DNA of 64,000 bases from the NCBI RefSeq assembly GCF_015207005.2, contig NZ_JADEXS020000001.1, forward strand, positions 6,223,001 through 6,287,000, read 5' to 3'. A model generated the notes under the pieces. That model was not told the DNA's origin and made no database searches. It saw only the letters and a program-made list of their open reading frames with translations. Positions 51,568 through 60,280 of this stretch are shown here, one piece after another; position 1 is the first letter of the stretch; every line of letters starts with the position of its first letter. The DNA comes from Desmonostoc muscorum LEGE 12446 (GTDB lineage Bacteria; Cyanobacteriota; Cyanobacteriia; Cyanobacteriales; Nostocaceae). Position numbers and translations under genes: made by a program.

Positions 51568-52902
51568 ATGGCAATAAACAGCGAATTAATCCAAAAAATA
51601 TTACCCATACTTAGACCATTGATGGAAAATGAAAGCCAGCGTCGGGGGTATTTAATCAGAGCATTGGGGACAGATACGCCTGTGCAGTATGGTCTAAATT
51701 TCAACACACCCACGAATGAGTTTATTCCTAATTTGGTAAATGAATTAGTCAGCTTTGGAGAAATTGCGCTTGGTCAACCTGCACTTTGCGCGTTGCTTGA
51801 GGTGATTCGTCAGGATGTAGGCGAAGATATTCAGATCAAAATAGATAATTTACTCCCAGAAATTAAAAGAGAATGTACTGAATCCAAAAAATCAGTAGAT
51901 AATCTAGATAATCGCTACAAAAATACAAAAATCCTCAGCGGACATTCAGATTCTGTTTTGTGTGTTGCTATTAGCCGAGATGGAAAAATGCTTGCTAGTG
52001 GCGATGGCGATGTCTACGACGGGCTACGCCTACGCACGATAAAATTATGGAACTTGACCACTGGAGAATTGCTAACTAATTTAACTGGACATTCTAGCCC
52101 AGTTCTTTCTATTGACTTTAGTCCAGATGGACAAACTCTAGCAAGTGCCAGCAATATGGAATTTCAGGATGGAAATATCAAGTTGTGGGATATACGCACA
52201 GGTAGAGTTAAACAAACTTTAGGCAGTTCTTTAGTTTCCTTGCGAACTAGTTGCGTCGCCTTTAGCCCCGATGGAGAAACTCTAGCTACTGGACATTTTG
52301 ACGCTGCTATTAGACTTTGGCATCCCATTAGTGGAAAAGAGATACGCACTTTAAGAGGGCATGGATGGGATGTCAATTCTCTTACCTTTAGTCCAGATGG
52401 ACGGTTTTTAGTGAGCGGTGGAATTGATGGCGCAATTATGATTTGGAATTGGCGCAATGGAGAGAGAATACGTACACTAAATCGCCCTTCCGACTTTTTT
52501 GGTTCGATGGTGTCTTGGTTCGACCGTTCAGTAGGGTCAATTCGCTCAGTTGCTATTAGTCCTGATGGACAAACCATTGCCAGTGGAGGTAGTAGTGCCG
52601 GTGATAATGGTGTTTCTAATCCACCAATAAAGCTGTGGAATACAAGTACTGGAAGAGAAGAGCGTATTTTTACTGGTCACACAGATTCGGTGAATGCGAT
52701 CGCATTTAGTCCGACTGAAAAAATTATTGCCAGCGGAGGTGAAGATAATACAATCCAAATTTGGAATTATCAAACAGGAGAACTCATACAGACTCTTGAG
52801 CTTAAAAGTCCTGTAAATTGTCTTGCTTTCAGTCCCCGCGACAAAATTCTAGTTAGTGGTGGTGGTGATTCCAAAATTAGGATTTGGACTCTATCTTCCT
52901 AA
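51568..52902 (+). CDS. Adaptor-domain (EAD-like) WD40 propeller protein
   Basis: A 444-residue protein. Residues 1-105 are the shared adaptor (LIQKILPILRPLMENESQRR, EFIPNLVNELVSFGEIALGQ, PALCALLEVIRQDVGEDIQI). A short linker leads to seven WD40 blades (about 123-444), each with SPDG and LW-type ends, giving a complete propeller. Such propellers sense or scaffold in cyanobacterial effector systems. Blade 1 carries about nine extra residues (DVYDGLRLR) from a dispersed repeat. Third gene of the cassette, 31 bp after the second. No NTPase core is seen nearby, unlike most related systems. Confidence 0.85.
   Translation: MAINSELIQKILPILRPLMENESQRRGYLIRALGTDTPVQYGLNFNTPTNEFIPNLVNELVSFGEIALGQPALCALLEVIRQDVGEDIQIKIDNLLPEIKRECTESKKSVDNLDNRYKNTKILSGHSDSVLCVAISRDGKMLASGDGDVYDGLRLRTIKLWNLTTGELLTNLTGHSSPVLSIDFSPDGQTLASASNMEFQDGNIKLWDIRTGRVKQTLGSSLVSLRTSCVAFSPDGETLATGHFDAAIRLWHPISGKEIRTLRGHGWDVNSLTFSPDGRFLVSGGIDGAIMIWNWRNGERIRTLNRPSDFFGSMVSWFDRSVGSIRSVAISPDGQTIASGGSSAGDNGVSNPPIKLWNTSTGREERIFTGHTDSVNAIAFSPTEKIIASGGEDNTIQIWNYQTGELIQTLELKSPVNCLAFSPRDKILVSGGGDSKIRIWTLSS
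52007..52035. repeat. 29-bp dispersed palindromic repeat inside the WD40 gene
   Basis: Identical to the intergenic copy at 4141-4169. It lengthens the loop before the last strand of blade 1 without breaking the frame. Confidence 0.9.
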
Positions 52903-52913
52903 AAAAGTACGAA

Positions 52914-53618
52914 CTAGAGAGCTAGTCCAGCTTGTGTAGCTTCGGGAATTTCAATCAATTCCCCAGTTTTGACATCGTAGAGGTAGCCATAAATCGGAAT
53001 TTCTGGGGGTACTAATGGGTGAGAGCGAATCCGTTTCACATCTGCATAGACACTTTGTGCTTGTTCGCCGATAGTCAACCAATCAATGAACTCAGCTTCG
53101 CTCGATCCTCCTCCAGAATCAACATCATGCCAACCCGTCTCGTCTATCTTCGCGGTTTTGAGACTATTAGCCAGTAAATTCCGGATAACTTGGTCTGTGA
53201 AGGTTTCCATACCACAATTTGTGTGATGAATCACCAACCACTCACGAGTACCAAGTAATTTGTAGGAGATTACTAAAGAGCGGATTGCATCATCACTCGC
53301 GCGGCCACCTGCATTACGAATCACATGGGCGTCTCCTTCAACCAACCCCAATACAGTTCAGTTAAGGCTAAAACTCTTGGTCAAATTCAATTTTTTTAAC
53401 GAACCGCCAAGGACGCAAAGGACGCAAAGAGAAGAAAGAAAGGCTTAACTGAACTGTATTGCAACCAACCCAGCAAATTTTGCTGGATCAAGTCGAGCAT
53501 CCATGCAGGTGAGAATCGCAAATCGACGAGCAGGCGGTATGGTAAGGTCACCTTTATCACCGAAATTTTCAACGTAGGCGCGGTTCGCTGATAGAACTTC
53601 TTCTAAAATTTGACTCAT
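52914..53618 (-). pseudogene. Beta-carbonic anhydrase, split by a miniature transposon
   Basis: The intact N-terminal part (53618 to 53462) reads [20 protein letters not shown] and [10 protein letters not shown], including the first zinc ligand Cys and the Asp-Arg pair, up to KFAGLV. An element of 113 bp with a 10-bp target duplication follows, and translation stops within it (AIQFS then stop). The C-terminal part (53351 to 52914) resumes [19 protein letters not shown] and IHHTNCGM, with the other zinc ligands His and Cys. Removing one duplication and the element restores the frame. Neither half has all zinc ligands. Beta-CA hydrates CO2; other CA genes presumably cover the function. Confidence 0.92.
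53349..53461. mobile_element. 113-bp MITE with target-site duplication
   Basis: Inverted ends CAATACAGTTCAGTTAAG are perfect over 18 bp. The direct duplication CAACCAACCC flanks it (53339-53348 and 53462-53471). The core contains AAGGACGCAAAGGACGCAAAG. No frame is present, so it needs a transposase from elsewhere. Confidence 0.95.
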
Positions 53619-53777
53619 GATTTTAATTTCATGTCTCTATGAAGATGTTTTAAAAGTCAAAATATATACTTGAAATCTCTTTCTTCGTAGGAGAGAGGCT
53701 TTGAAACCCCTATTCCAGCAACAAAAGTTTTTCCCTAACCCTCTTCTAAAAGGAGAGGGTTAGAGAGAGGGACTAAT
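53619..53777. other. Gap with a fold-back repeat
   Basis: TTTTTCCCTAACCCTCTTCT and AGGAGAGGGTTAGAGAGAGG face each other, a dispersed CCCTAACCCTC-type repeat (also near 20430 and 24840). No gene. Confidence 0.5.
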
Positions 53778-54239
53778 TTAACCGTTGGAGAATAAAACAG
53801 GAGAATCGAGAATCTTCAACTGGATCAATACCAAAATCAACAAGGTATAAACTGTTGAAGTAATTAGACCCGTAAATAACTCTTTTTTGAGGTTATGCTC
53901 TTTGGGTTCTTTTTGAAATATCTCCTGAGAACCAAATTGCATCAAAAGAATTCCCACAATATTAGAGAGCCAGTACCCTATAATAGAACAAGGTAAAAGT
54001 AATTTCGGGAAAAACAAGCTGCATCCATAGCCAAAACCATAAGCTATTGGCAGATTAAAAAGTAAGTCATTCCACCAACATAGTGGTGACAATAAATATC
54101 CCAGTACTAGAAAAAAACCGCCTCTGAGCTTTTTGAAAATGTCTTTTTTGAACTCCTTTGAAATAGTTGGCTCTAACTGCTCAGTCATTGTCTGGTTTTC
54201 GAGGCTTAACTCTTGACTTACTTTCTCGACGCTTTGCAT
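53778..54239 (-). CDS. Hypothetical membrane protein
   Basis: 153 residues. The N-terminal 35 residues are polar (MQSVEKVSQELSLENQTMTE). Three or four membrane segments follow (GGFFLVLGYLLSPLCWWNDL, IAYGFGYGCSLFF, LLLPCSIIGYWLSNIVGILL) and a last segment (LFTGLITSTVYTLLILVLIQ). There is no recognised family. The sequence looks like a conserved cyanobacterial protein, with good hydrophobic pattern and codon use like its neighbours. The direction is opposite to the next gene. Confidence 0.55.
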   Translation of the reverse strand: MQSVEKVSQELSLENQTMTEQLEPTISKEFKKDIFKKLRGGFFLVLGYLLSPLCWWNDLLFNLPIAYGFGYGCSLFFPKLLLPCSIIGYWLSNIVGILLMQFGSQEIFQKEPKEHNLKKELFTGLITSTVYTLLILVLIQLKILDSPVLFSNG

Positions 54240-54528
54240 AAAAACCCACTATTCCTATCTACTTAGTGTAGTTTAAACTAAAAGCTAGACCAAAGTCTAG
54301 TACACAAGTGATACTATTTTGGGTTGTTGACACTAAAACTTCTACTAATTGTCATTAGTCATTAGTCATTGGTCACTTGTACTGGGCGGAGCCGAAGTAT
54401 TAGTCATTAGTCATTGGCTATTTCTCCCTCATCTCCCCATCTCGTCATCTCCTCCATAGATATAGCCGTTGCAGAAATGTAAAATAATAATAGCTACAAT
54501 AAAACTACTGAACTATCTGAATAGGAAA

Positions 54529-54801
54529 ATGACAGATTTAACTGCAAATAATACATTTGTCATAGCAGGAATTGTGTTTATAACAATTGCTGTCATCGGG
54601 CAATCTAAATTAGGCTTTATTGAAATTAATCCAGGTTGCTTTGGCAGATTTTTGGCTTTAATTATTGGGATTTCAAGTCTTTTATATGCTGTGGGATTAT
54701 TAAATTTCTCAGTGGTAAATATTGATTCCCTAAGAACTTATCTAGTAGAACTAATTCAACAGAGTCTAAGCTCAATTAATGAACTTTTACAAGGTTCATA
54801 A
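54529..54801 (+). CDS. Small two-helix membrane protein
   Basis: About 90 residues from ATG 54529 (MTDLTANNTFVIAGIVFITI). AGGA is only three bases upstream, so initiation may be weak; an ATG at 54469 gives a less plausible start. There are two membrane segments (IAGIVFITIAVIG and RFLALIIGISSLLYAVGLLN) separated by LGFIEINPGCFGRF, then an amphipathic tail. The function is not known. Confidence 0.5.
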   Translation: MTDLTANNTFVIAGIVFITIAVIGQSKLGFIEINPGCFGRFLALIIGISSLLYAVGLLNFSVVNIDSLRTYLVELIQQSLSSINELLQGS

Positions 54802-54892
54802 TCATTGGTAGGCATTGAAATTTGGGTAAATTTTAATACTTTGCGGTTAAGGGTAAAAGCGTTAATTTACCCTTTAACCTTTGAAAGTAAAA

Positions 54893-55471
54893 TTAATAAT
54901 ACGCTCCTAGAAGGCTGTAACTGAGACTAACTAGGACTAATAAGGTAACAATCACATAAATAAATTCTCGCTTTAGCAGAAAAGCTAATAGAGAAATGAC
55001 TACCCGTAAAATTGGAGTAGCAATTAGTAGTAATAGTCCCAGTTGAATAATACCGCGTAGGCGTAGCCCGCCGTAGGCATCGCTACCTGATAAAACTGCT
55101 TGCACTACACCTGCTGGTGAGCGAAATTGCAATGGTTCTCCCCGAAAAAAGTGATATTCAGCAGGTTCAGCACCATGATGAATCAAGTAGAGGATACCGC
55201 CCAATAAAACTACAGCACTAGCTATCAAAACGCCATATTTAAGCAGGTTACTTAGCAAATATTCTAATTGTTGTTCACTTGATGTTTTCGTTACGTTCTT
55301 GTTAGCATCAACTTCCGAGCGATTCGGCAATTGTGCCACTGTGCTAACCTGGTGTTCTTCCAACTTCTCAAGATCAGAGTGTGAATTTTCCGGCGGTAAG
55401 CTTAGTGCAATGACTTTACTCTCTGCCTGTGCCGATGATGCCCAGCGAAAACCAGTATTTAATTTATACAT
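54893..55471 (-). CDS. DUF1634 membrane protein, partner of TauE/SafE
   Basis: 192 residues. The first 70 are polar; three membrane segments follow (LLKYGVLIASAVVLLGGILY, GIIQLGLLLLIATPILRVVI, FIYVIVTLLVLVSLSYSLLG). DUF1634 proteins sit next to TSUP permeases in many bacteria, as here, where the start codon lies two bases past the TauE/SafE stop and its ribosome site GGGGGG lies inside that gene. It probably modulates the permease. A dispersed repeat adds SDAYGGLRLR before the second membrane segment. Confidence 0.85.
   Translation of the reverse strand: MYKLNTGFRWASSAQAESKVIALSLPPENSHSDLEKLEEHQVSTVAQLPNRSEVDANKNVTKTSSEQQLEYLLSNLLKYGVLIASAVVLLGGILYLIHHGAEPAEYHFFRGEPLQFRSPAGVVQAVLSGSDAYGGLRLRGIIQLGLLLLIATPILRVVISLLAFLLKREFIYVIVTLLVLVSLSYSLLGAYY
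55055..55083. repeat. 29-bp dispersed palindromic repeat inside the DUF1634 gene
   Basis: Two changes from the copies at 4141 and 52007, opposite orientation. It encodes AYGGLRLR in frame at a loop beside a membrane segment. Confidence 0.9.
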
Positions 55472-55472
55472 T

Positions 55473-56309
55473 TTACAGCCCCCCTATTAAATTGTTGTAA
55501 ACCATCTTTAAAGCCATTACCACCAACACAACGCTGAAAATAATTCTTAAAATCTGCGTATTAGCCCCTGCAAGAACTCGTGCGCCCAAAAAAGCACCAG
55601 GTAATACTCCCAACATTACCGGCATAGATAGTCCTGGATCGATGTAACCTCGTGCTAAATAAACTCCGGCTGAGGCTGCTGCCGTGACGCCGATCATAAA
55701 ATTGCTAGTGGTAGTAGAAACTTTGAAGGGTAGGCGCATAGCTTGATCCATCGCCAATACCTTAAATCCGCCGGAACCAATACCAAGCAATCCAGAAAGC
55801 ACCCCAGCTAGAATCATCATCCCAAACCCCATTGGTACTGAATGGACTTGATAAGACATCAGTCCATCAGGAGTTGGATAACTGTTATTGAGTTTTAGAT
55901 AGTTTGCTAAGGCGTCTGCTGGTTCATCTTCAGTATTTTCTACTCTCGGTCGTTGTGAAAGGTATGCTGAATAAATCAGGACGATCGCTAATACAATAGT
56001 TAGGGCTTTCACAGACACAAAAGTAGCAATCATAGCGCCGGCGATCGCGCCGATAGTTGTCCCTACTTCTAAAAACATCCCCAATCGTAAATTGGTATAG
56101 CCTTTTTTGATGTAAGTAGATGCTGCACCCAAAGAAGTAGCAATTACAGATACTAAGGAAGCACCAACGGCATATCGAAGATCAACACCAAATACTGAAG
56201 TTAATAAAGGAACAATTACTACTCCACCCCCTAACCCAGTTAACGCGCCTAAAAAGCCAGCGCTAAATGAACCAATCCAAACTAGTAAAGAAAATTCTAA
56301 AATTGACAA
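55473..56309 (-). CDS. TauE/SafE-family (TSUP) anion permease
   Basis: A 278-residue protein with eight membrane segments in two inverted halves. The half-signatures are FLGALTGLGGGVVIVPLL at the N-terminus and VLSGLLGIGSGGFKVLAMDQ in the middle. TSUP proteins move sulfite, sulfonates or other sulfur/organic anions. The pairing with DUF1634 is frequent and the two are translationally coupled. The substrate is not decidable. The N-terminus has no signal peptide beyond the first segment. Confidence 0.9.
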   Translation of the reverse strand: MSILEFSLLVWIGSFSAGFLGALTGLGGGVVIVPLLTSVFGVDLRYAVGASLVSVIATSLGAASTYIKKGYTNLRLGMFLEVGTTIGAIAGAMIATFVSVKALTIVLAIVLIYSAYLSQRPRVENTEDEPADALANYLKLNNSYPTPDGLMSYQVHSVPMGFGMMILAGVLSGLLGIGSGGFKVLAMDQAMRLPFKVSTTTSNFMIGVTAAASAGVYLARGYIDPGLSMPVMLGVLPGAFLGARVLAGANTQILRIIFSVVLVVMALKMVYNNLIGGL

Positions 56310-56422
56310 ATTTCATACCTCTTTTTTTTACATGTATATCAAGATGCCAAAATAATTTTTGTATTCTTTAAAACTTAAATGCCAAGTTGCTTACTGTTGA
56401 CAGGTTTAGTGGTTCATATTTT

Positions 56423-56505
56423 TGGGGAGTGGGGACACGGGGACACGGAGACGGAGGGATACGGGGACGCTCTGACGCTCTGACGCGGGGAATAACAAAT
56501 AACCA
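56423..56505. repeat. G-rich repeat with GACACGGG units
   Basis: GGGGACACGGGGACACGGAG and CTCTGACGCTCTGACGC units downstream of CadD. Confidence 0.8.
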
Positions 56506-56516
56506 ATGATTAATGA

Positions 56517-57158
56517 CTATTTATTTAATAAGTTCAGCAGAGTCAAGCTACCACTATCCACAATGATAAAAGCGCCTAATCCTATTAAGACAAAAGGCAT
56601 AAAATCGTTACCGTAACGAGTCAAAAGATTAGCGATCGCTGCATTATGAGTTAATTTGTATGCTACAAAGCATAGAAATCCTACTAGCATAAAAAACACT
56701 CCCAGAATTATTAGCAGACTCTCCCAATTACTGCTAGCAAATAAAGGAACGTAGATACTGATATTGTCAGTGCCATTGGCAAAGGTCACTGCTGCTACGC
56801 TGTAAGTTTGAAAATTGAGAAATTTACTTAAATACGAACTCTCAGACTGCTCTATTTCTGTTTCATCTTCCTCTGATGCATCATCTTCTCGATTTAGTAA
56901 GCATTTGATACCAATTGCTATGGGTACTAAACCAAATAGTCCAATCCAAGGTTTTGGTAACATTAAGCCACCAAAGAAAGCAGGAAGACTAGCCATTACC
57001 AACGCTGTGAAACCTAGATACTGACCAGTGACTATATGCCAACGCCGAAACTTAGCATTCACCTGGGAAAAAAACAGCGTCAAAATAACAATATCATCGA
57101 TATTTGTAGCACTAAAGGCAGCTGCACCCGTGCTAATAGCAGTAAGTAACCCGCTCAT
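56517..57158 (-). CDS. CadD-family cadmium resistance transporter
   Basis: A 213-residue protein with five or six membrane segments. The N-terminus TAISTGAAAFSATNIDDIVI carries the paired aspartates typical of CadD/LysE-like exporters. FGLVPIAIGIKCLLNREDD and VAAVTFANGTDNISIYVPLF repeat the NGTDN motif. CadD exports cadmium or related divalent ions; cyanobacterial members are not well characterised. An acidic loop (DDASEEDETEIEQSE) could bind metal. It stands in the same direction as the TauE pair but is separated by repeats. Confidence 0.85.
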   Translation of the reverse strand: MSGLLTAISTGAAAFSATNIDDIVILTLFFSQVNAKFRRWHIVTGQYLGFTALVMASLPAFFGGLMLPKPWIGLFGLVPIAIGIKCLLNREDDASEEDETEIEQSESSYLSKFLNFQTYSVAAVTFANGTDNISIYVPLFASSNWESLLIILGVFFMLVGFLCFVAYKLTHNAAIANLLTRYGNDFMPFVLIGLGAFIIVDSGSLTLLNLLNK

Positions 57159-57167
57159 ATTAATTTT

Positions 57168-57352
57168 GGATTTTGGATTTTGGATTTTGGATTAGGGCAT
57201 TGGGCATTGGGCATGGAAAGAGGACACGGGGACACGGAGACACGGGGAAGGAAGAGGATAGAGGAACAAACGAAAAGACTTGTTGCTGTCCCCTTGTCCC
57301 CATCTCCCTCATCTCCCTCATCCCCCTCATCCCCCCATTCCCCACTCTCCAC
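57168..57352. repeat. Compound fold-back repeat between CadD and APC permease
   Basis: TTTTGGATTTTGGATTTTGG, GGGCATTGGGCATTGGGCAT and GGACACGGGGACACGGAGAC units are answered by CATCTCCCTCATCTCCCTC units. This yields open but meaningless frames on both strands. Confidence 0.85.
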
Positions 57353-57354
57353 AA

Positions 57355-58812
57355 TTAAGGAATTTTCCTGGTATCGCTGAATTTAGTGTGAATCTCTTCA
57401 ATTCCTTGGCGCATTTTCACAACCAGGTTGGGAGAACGTAGTCTTTTAATGATGAACCACCCACAAGTGAGAAGTATGTATAACAAGAACAAGTAGGGAA
57501 AGGCATTGTAAGGAGCTTCGGGAACTGGGAAAAGTGTACTACCGGGAATTCCTACACTACCTAAAACTGGAATCATCATGAACCCAACTCCGACAACCGA
57601 AAATACCACATCTCGCCGCCGGAGTTTTCTAATTTTGTATAGGTAAACTGGAGCTGCGACAGAAATCAGAATGTACACCGTTAAGAATCCGTAGCTACAA
57701 ATTGCCCCCAAATAACCCATACTCTCGAATAACTTGATATTAAATAGGGACATGACAGCAGGTACGAAAAATGTTATCAACGAACACATCGTGACTGCAA
57801 CGTGGGGCGTTTTGTTGGATGAGTGTGCTGTTCCCAATGAGGAATGGAATAAACCATGACGTGCCATCAAGAAAAACACTCTAGCGGCTGGGTTGATGCT
57901 GCCAAGGATGCAAGCGAAGAAGCTAAATAAGGCACCTAAAGCCACAAATTCTCCCAAAAAACCAACTCCTGCTTGTCGGGATAAAAAACCCAGAGGTTCT
58001 TCAGTTTGAGTAATGGAGACGCCAGTACCACTAAAGCCCAAGACTTCTATATAGGTTGTTGATATATAAAACAGACCGGCGAGGATGACGCTACCCATCA
58101 CAGATTTAGGGATTGTTTGTAATGGTTTTTTTGCTTCATCACCTAGCGATGTAGCACTTTCAAAGCCAGAGAAAGCAAACATTACCAACACAAGTCCTGT
58201 GGCTACGCTGCCTGGAGTTGTACCAGAGAGGGTTAGTTGCGACATATCCAACGCAAAACCTTTGTGTGCCCAAATGATGATGCACAAGATGGCAATCAAT
58301 AGGACTGAAGCTGCTTCCATCCAGAGCATCGCTACAGCTGAAAGTTGGATATCTTTATAAGCTGCATACCAAGAAATTCCTGCACCGATCGCCAGCAATG
58401 TAATACTGGAGGGATGAATGCCCAAATGACCAATTAAGACACTGCTGAAGTTGGCAAAACCGCACAAAACAGACATCCCAGTAAACAAATAAGCCAGCAC
58501 CAAACTCCAACCGCAAATAACACCCGCTGTAGAACCAAGACCTTTGGAAATATAAGAGTACAGTGAACCTGGAGAAGCCGAGCGACTGGCAAACTGGTTG
58601 ATGTTGATACTGACAAATAATAGCCCCATCAAACCAATCAGAAAACTCAGCCAAGTACCGTTTCCTGAAAGTGCAACGATTAAGCCAATATTAGATGCTG
58701 GTATTGTCGTCGGTGCAATTACAGCAAAAGATTGCGCCAATACTTCCGAGAAAGAAAGACAATCTGGTTTTAAACCATGAATACTTTGATGGGATGGTTT
58801 TTCTGTTTTCAT
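57355..58812 (-). CDS. APC-family amino-acid permease
   Basis: A 485-residue transporter with 12 membrane segments. The N-terminal SFSEVLAQSFAVIAPTTIPA and SASPGSLYSYISKGLGSTAG, the mid MFAFSGFESATSLGDEAKKP and later SINPAARVFFLMARHGLF are APC hallmarks; FSGFE is the sixth-segment motif. It probably imports amino acids or polyamines. The C-terminal tail is short. It is unrelated in arrangement to the permease-kinase fusion at 30559, but comes from the same superfamily. Confidence 0.9.
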   Translation of the reverse strand: MKTEKPSHQSIHGLKPDCLSFSEVLAQSFAVIAPTTIPASNIGLIVALSGNGTWLSFLIGLMGLLFVSININQFASRSASPGSLYSYISKGLGSTAGVICGWSLVLAYLFTGMSVLCGFANFSSVLIGHLGIHPSSITLLAIGAGISWYAAYKDIQLSAVAMLWMEAASVLLIAILCIIIWAHKGFALDMSQLTLSGTTPGSVATGLVLVMFAFSGFESATSLGDEAKKPLQTIPKSVMGSVILAGLFYISTTYIEVLGFSGTGVSITQTEEPLGFLSRQAGVGFLGEFVALGALFSFFACILGSINPAARVFFLMARHGLFHSSLGTAHSSNKTPHVAVTMCSLITFFVPAVMSLFNIKLFESMGYLGAICSYGFLTVYILISVAAPVYLYKIRKLRRRDVVFSVVGVGFMMIPVLGSVGIPGSTLFPVPEAPYNAFPYLFLLYILLTCGWFIIKRLRSPNLVVKMRQGIEEIHTKFSDTRKIP

Positions 58813-59428
58813 TGAGCAAATTTTAATGTGTGAAAAGACGCATATATCGATAGAGATACAGGTAATTAAAGGTTAGTTTTTGAGTAAAATCTCCCCTTGA
58901 CCAGTCGCCGATTTCTACTTACACATATCGATATATCTCTCACTTACATACCTATGTCTTTAGTCGTATTTCTCTAGATAGATTTAATACTACCCGATGT
59001 ATTTACCACAATCAAGTATTAGTAAAAATCTCAACTTGATTTTTATTTGCAGAATATTTCAAATTAATTTTTTTTCATGAGTATGATAACTATAAACTTA
59101 TAGAGTTAAAAATAATACCCGGTTAGTCGCTAGGAATTTTTGAGATTTAATTCTAATAAACCATGAAAGGCTTACACAGCTTGGTCAATATAATTTATTA
59201 TTATATTAGTACTTAAGTTATGCTTGTATTAAATTAATTTGTGAGATGGTATTTGCAAAAACCAGTTTAAATGATATGAGAAACTGAAATTAATACTTGT
59301 AATCTCCCCAAAAATTCAGGTGTTAGGGGTGATTGTTGAGAGAAATTTAAAATTGAATATTAGTTATAATGTTGACAATTGTGTTTAAAATGTCATCAAA
59401 TACAATTTTTAAAACTTGGAACAAAAAC
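58813..59428. other. Long AT-rich divergent gap
   Basis: About 600 bp with no gene. It contains CATATATCGATAGAGATAC and CATATCGATATATCTCTC, a pair of ATCGAT-centred near-repeats 90 bp apart that might be operators for the permease. The rest is AT-rich. Confidence 0.4.
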
Positions 59429-60082
59429 ATGAAAAGCTTTAAATATATTTTGATGCTGGTCTTATTCCTGGCAAGTCTAGTATTTGCTGAACCTTCCCTA
59501 GCCGATCGCCCGAAATATTCCGAAAATCCTGATTATATAAATTTGACTGAAGAATTAAATAGTTTGCAAACAGCCAAAGAAACCCAAGCTCAATTAGAGG
59601 GTTCAACATCAGAGCAAATCGACCAAAAAATCAATGAATTAGAGTTGCAAAAATATGCCTTCGAGTCAGGAATCGACTGGGGTCAGTGCAGTAATCAAAC
59701 AGGAAAAACTTTAGCTATCTACGGTTCTGAACCAAATCTTGATGATGATGAATACTCCGAAGGGGCTGCATTGTATTTTCTGGGGAATGGTGAGACAACT
59801 AAAGATAGATGGAATTGTAAGGGAGTTTATCTACCAAATGATGTTAAAGCGATCGCTTTGGGTGTAAGCGGACAAGAGGAAGAATTGCCAGGTGGTATTG
59901 CGATCAAGGTTCCCAATGGGACTAACTTAGTTTTGAAGATAAATCCCGATACTGGGGCGATCGAATTTAATCAAGCTGGTACTAAAATCTTGAAACCTAG
60001 TGACGTGAATTGGTTTATACCGAATGTATCGCAAGATATTGTAGATGCACGAGTGACTAATGCACCTACAAAGAAGGCTTAA
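59429..60082 (+). CDS. Secreted hypothetical protein
   Basis: The start is placed at MKSFKYILMLVLFLASLVFA, a clear signal peptide ending near SLADR; the frame is open 20 codons earlier. The mature part (about 185 residues) begins with a helical stretch (ELNSLQTAKETQAQLEGSTS). A beta-rich domain follows (SGIDWGQCSNQTGKTLAIYG, GAALYFLGNGETTKDRWNCK, GGIAIKVPNGTNLVLKINPD). One cysteine pair (QCSN ... WNCKG) may form a disulfide. The function is unknown. An inverted-repeat element lies just downstream. Confidence 0.6.
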   Translation: MKSFKYILMLVLFLASLVFAEPSLADRPKYSENPDYINLTEELNSLQTAKETQAQLEGSTSEQIDQKINELELQKYAFESGIDWGQCSNQTGKTLAIYGSEPNLDDDEYSEGAALYFLGNGETTKDRWNCKGVYLPNDVKAIALGVSGQEEELPGGIAIKVPNGTNLVLKINPDTGAIEFNQAGTKILKPSDVNWFIPNVSQDIVDARVTNAPTKKA

Positions 60083-60090
60083 ACCTAATA

Positions 60091-60280
60091 CAGCAATCAA
60101 ATTTGATTTCTGAAAAAATCTCAGTAGTTTTGTAGGGTGTGTTAGCAAAAAGTACGACACCATTCCAAGCTTGTGATGCCGTACTTTCTGCGCTAACACA
60201 ACGCCAGTCGCCTCAACGGTGGGAACCCCGACACAGGGCTGGCTCCCCTACGTGTATTTCAAAAATCAAATCGCATTGCT
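60091..60280. mobile_element. Miniature inverted-repeat element overlapping a gene end
   Basis: Left end CAGCAATCAAATTTGATTTC; the right end, reverse-complemented, is AGCAATGCGATTTGATTTTT. It belongs to the same family as 37056 and 24013. The right end supplies the stop codon and last residues (SNAI) of the PAP2 gene. Confidence 0.65.

Noticed and set aside
57155..57380. Four short frames on both strands between CadD and the APC permease
   Set aside because: All lie within fold-back repeats.
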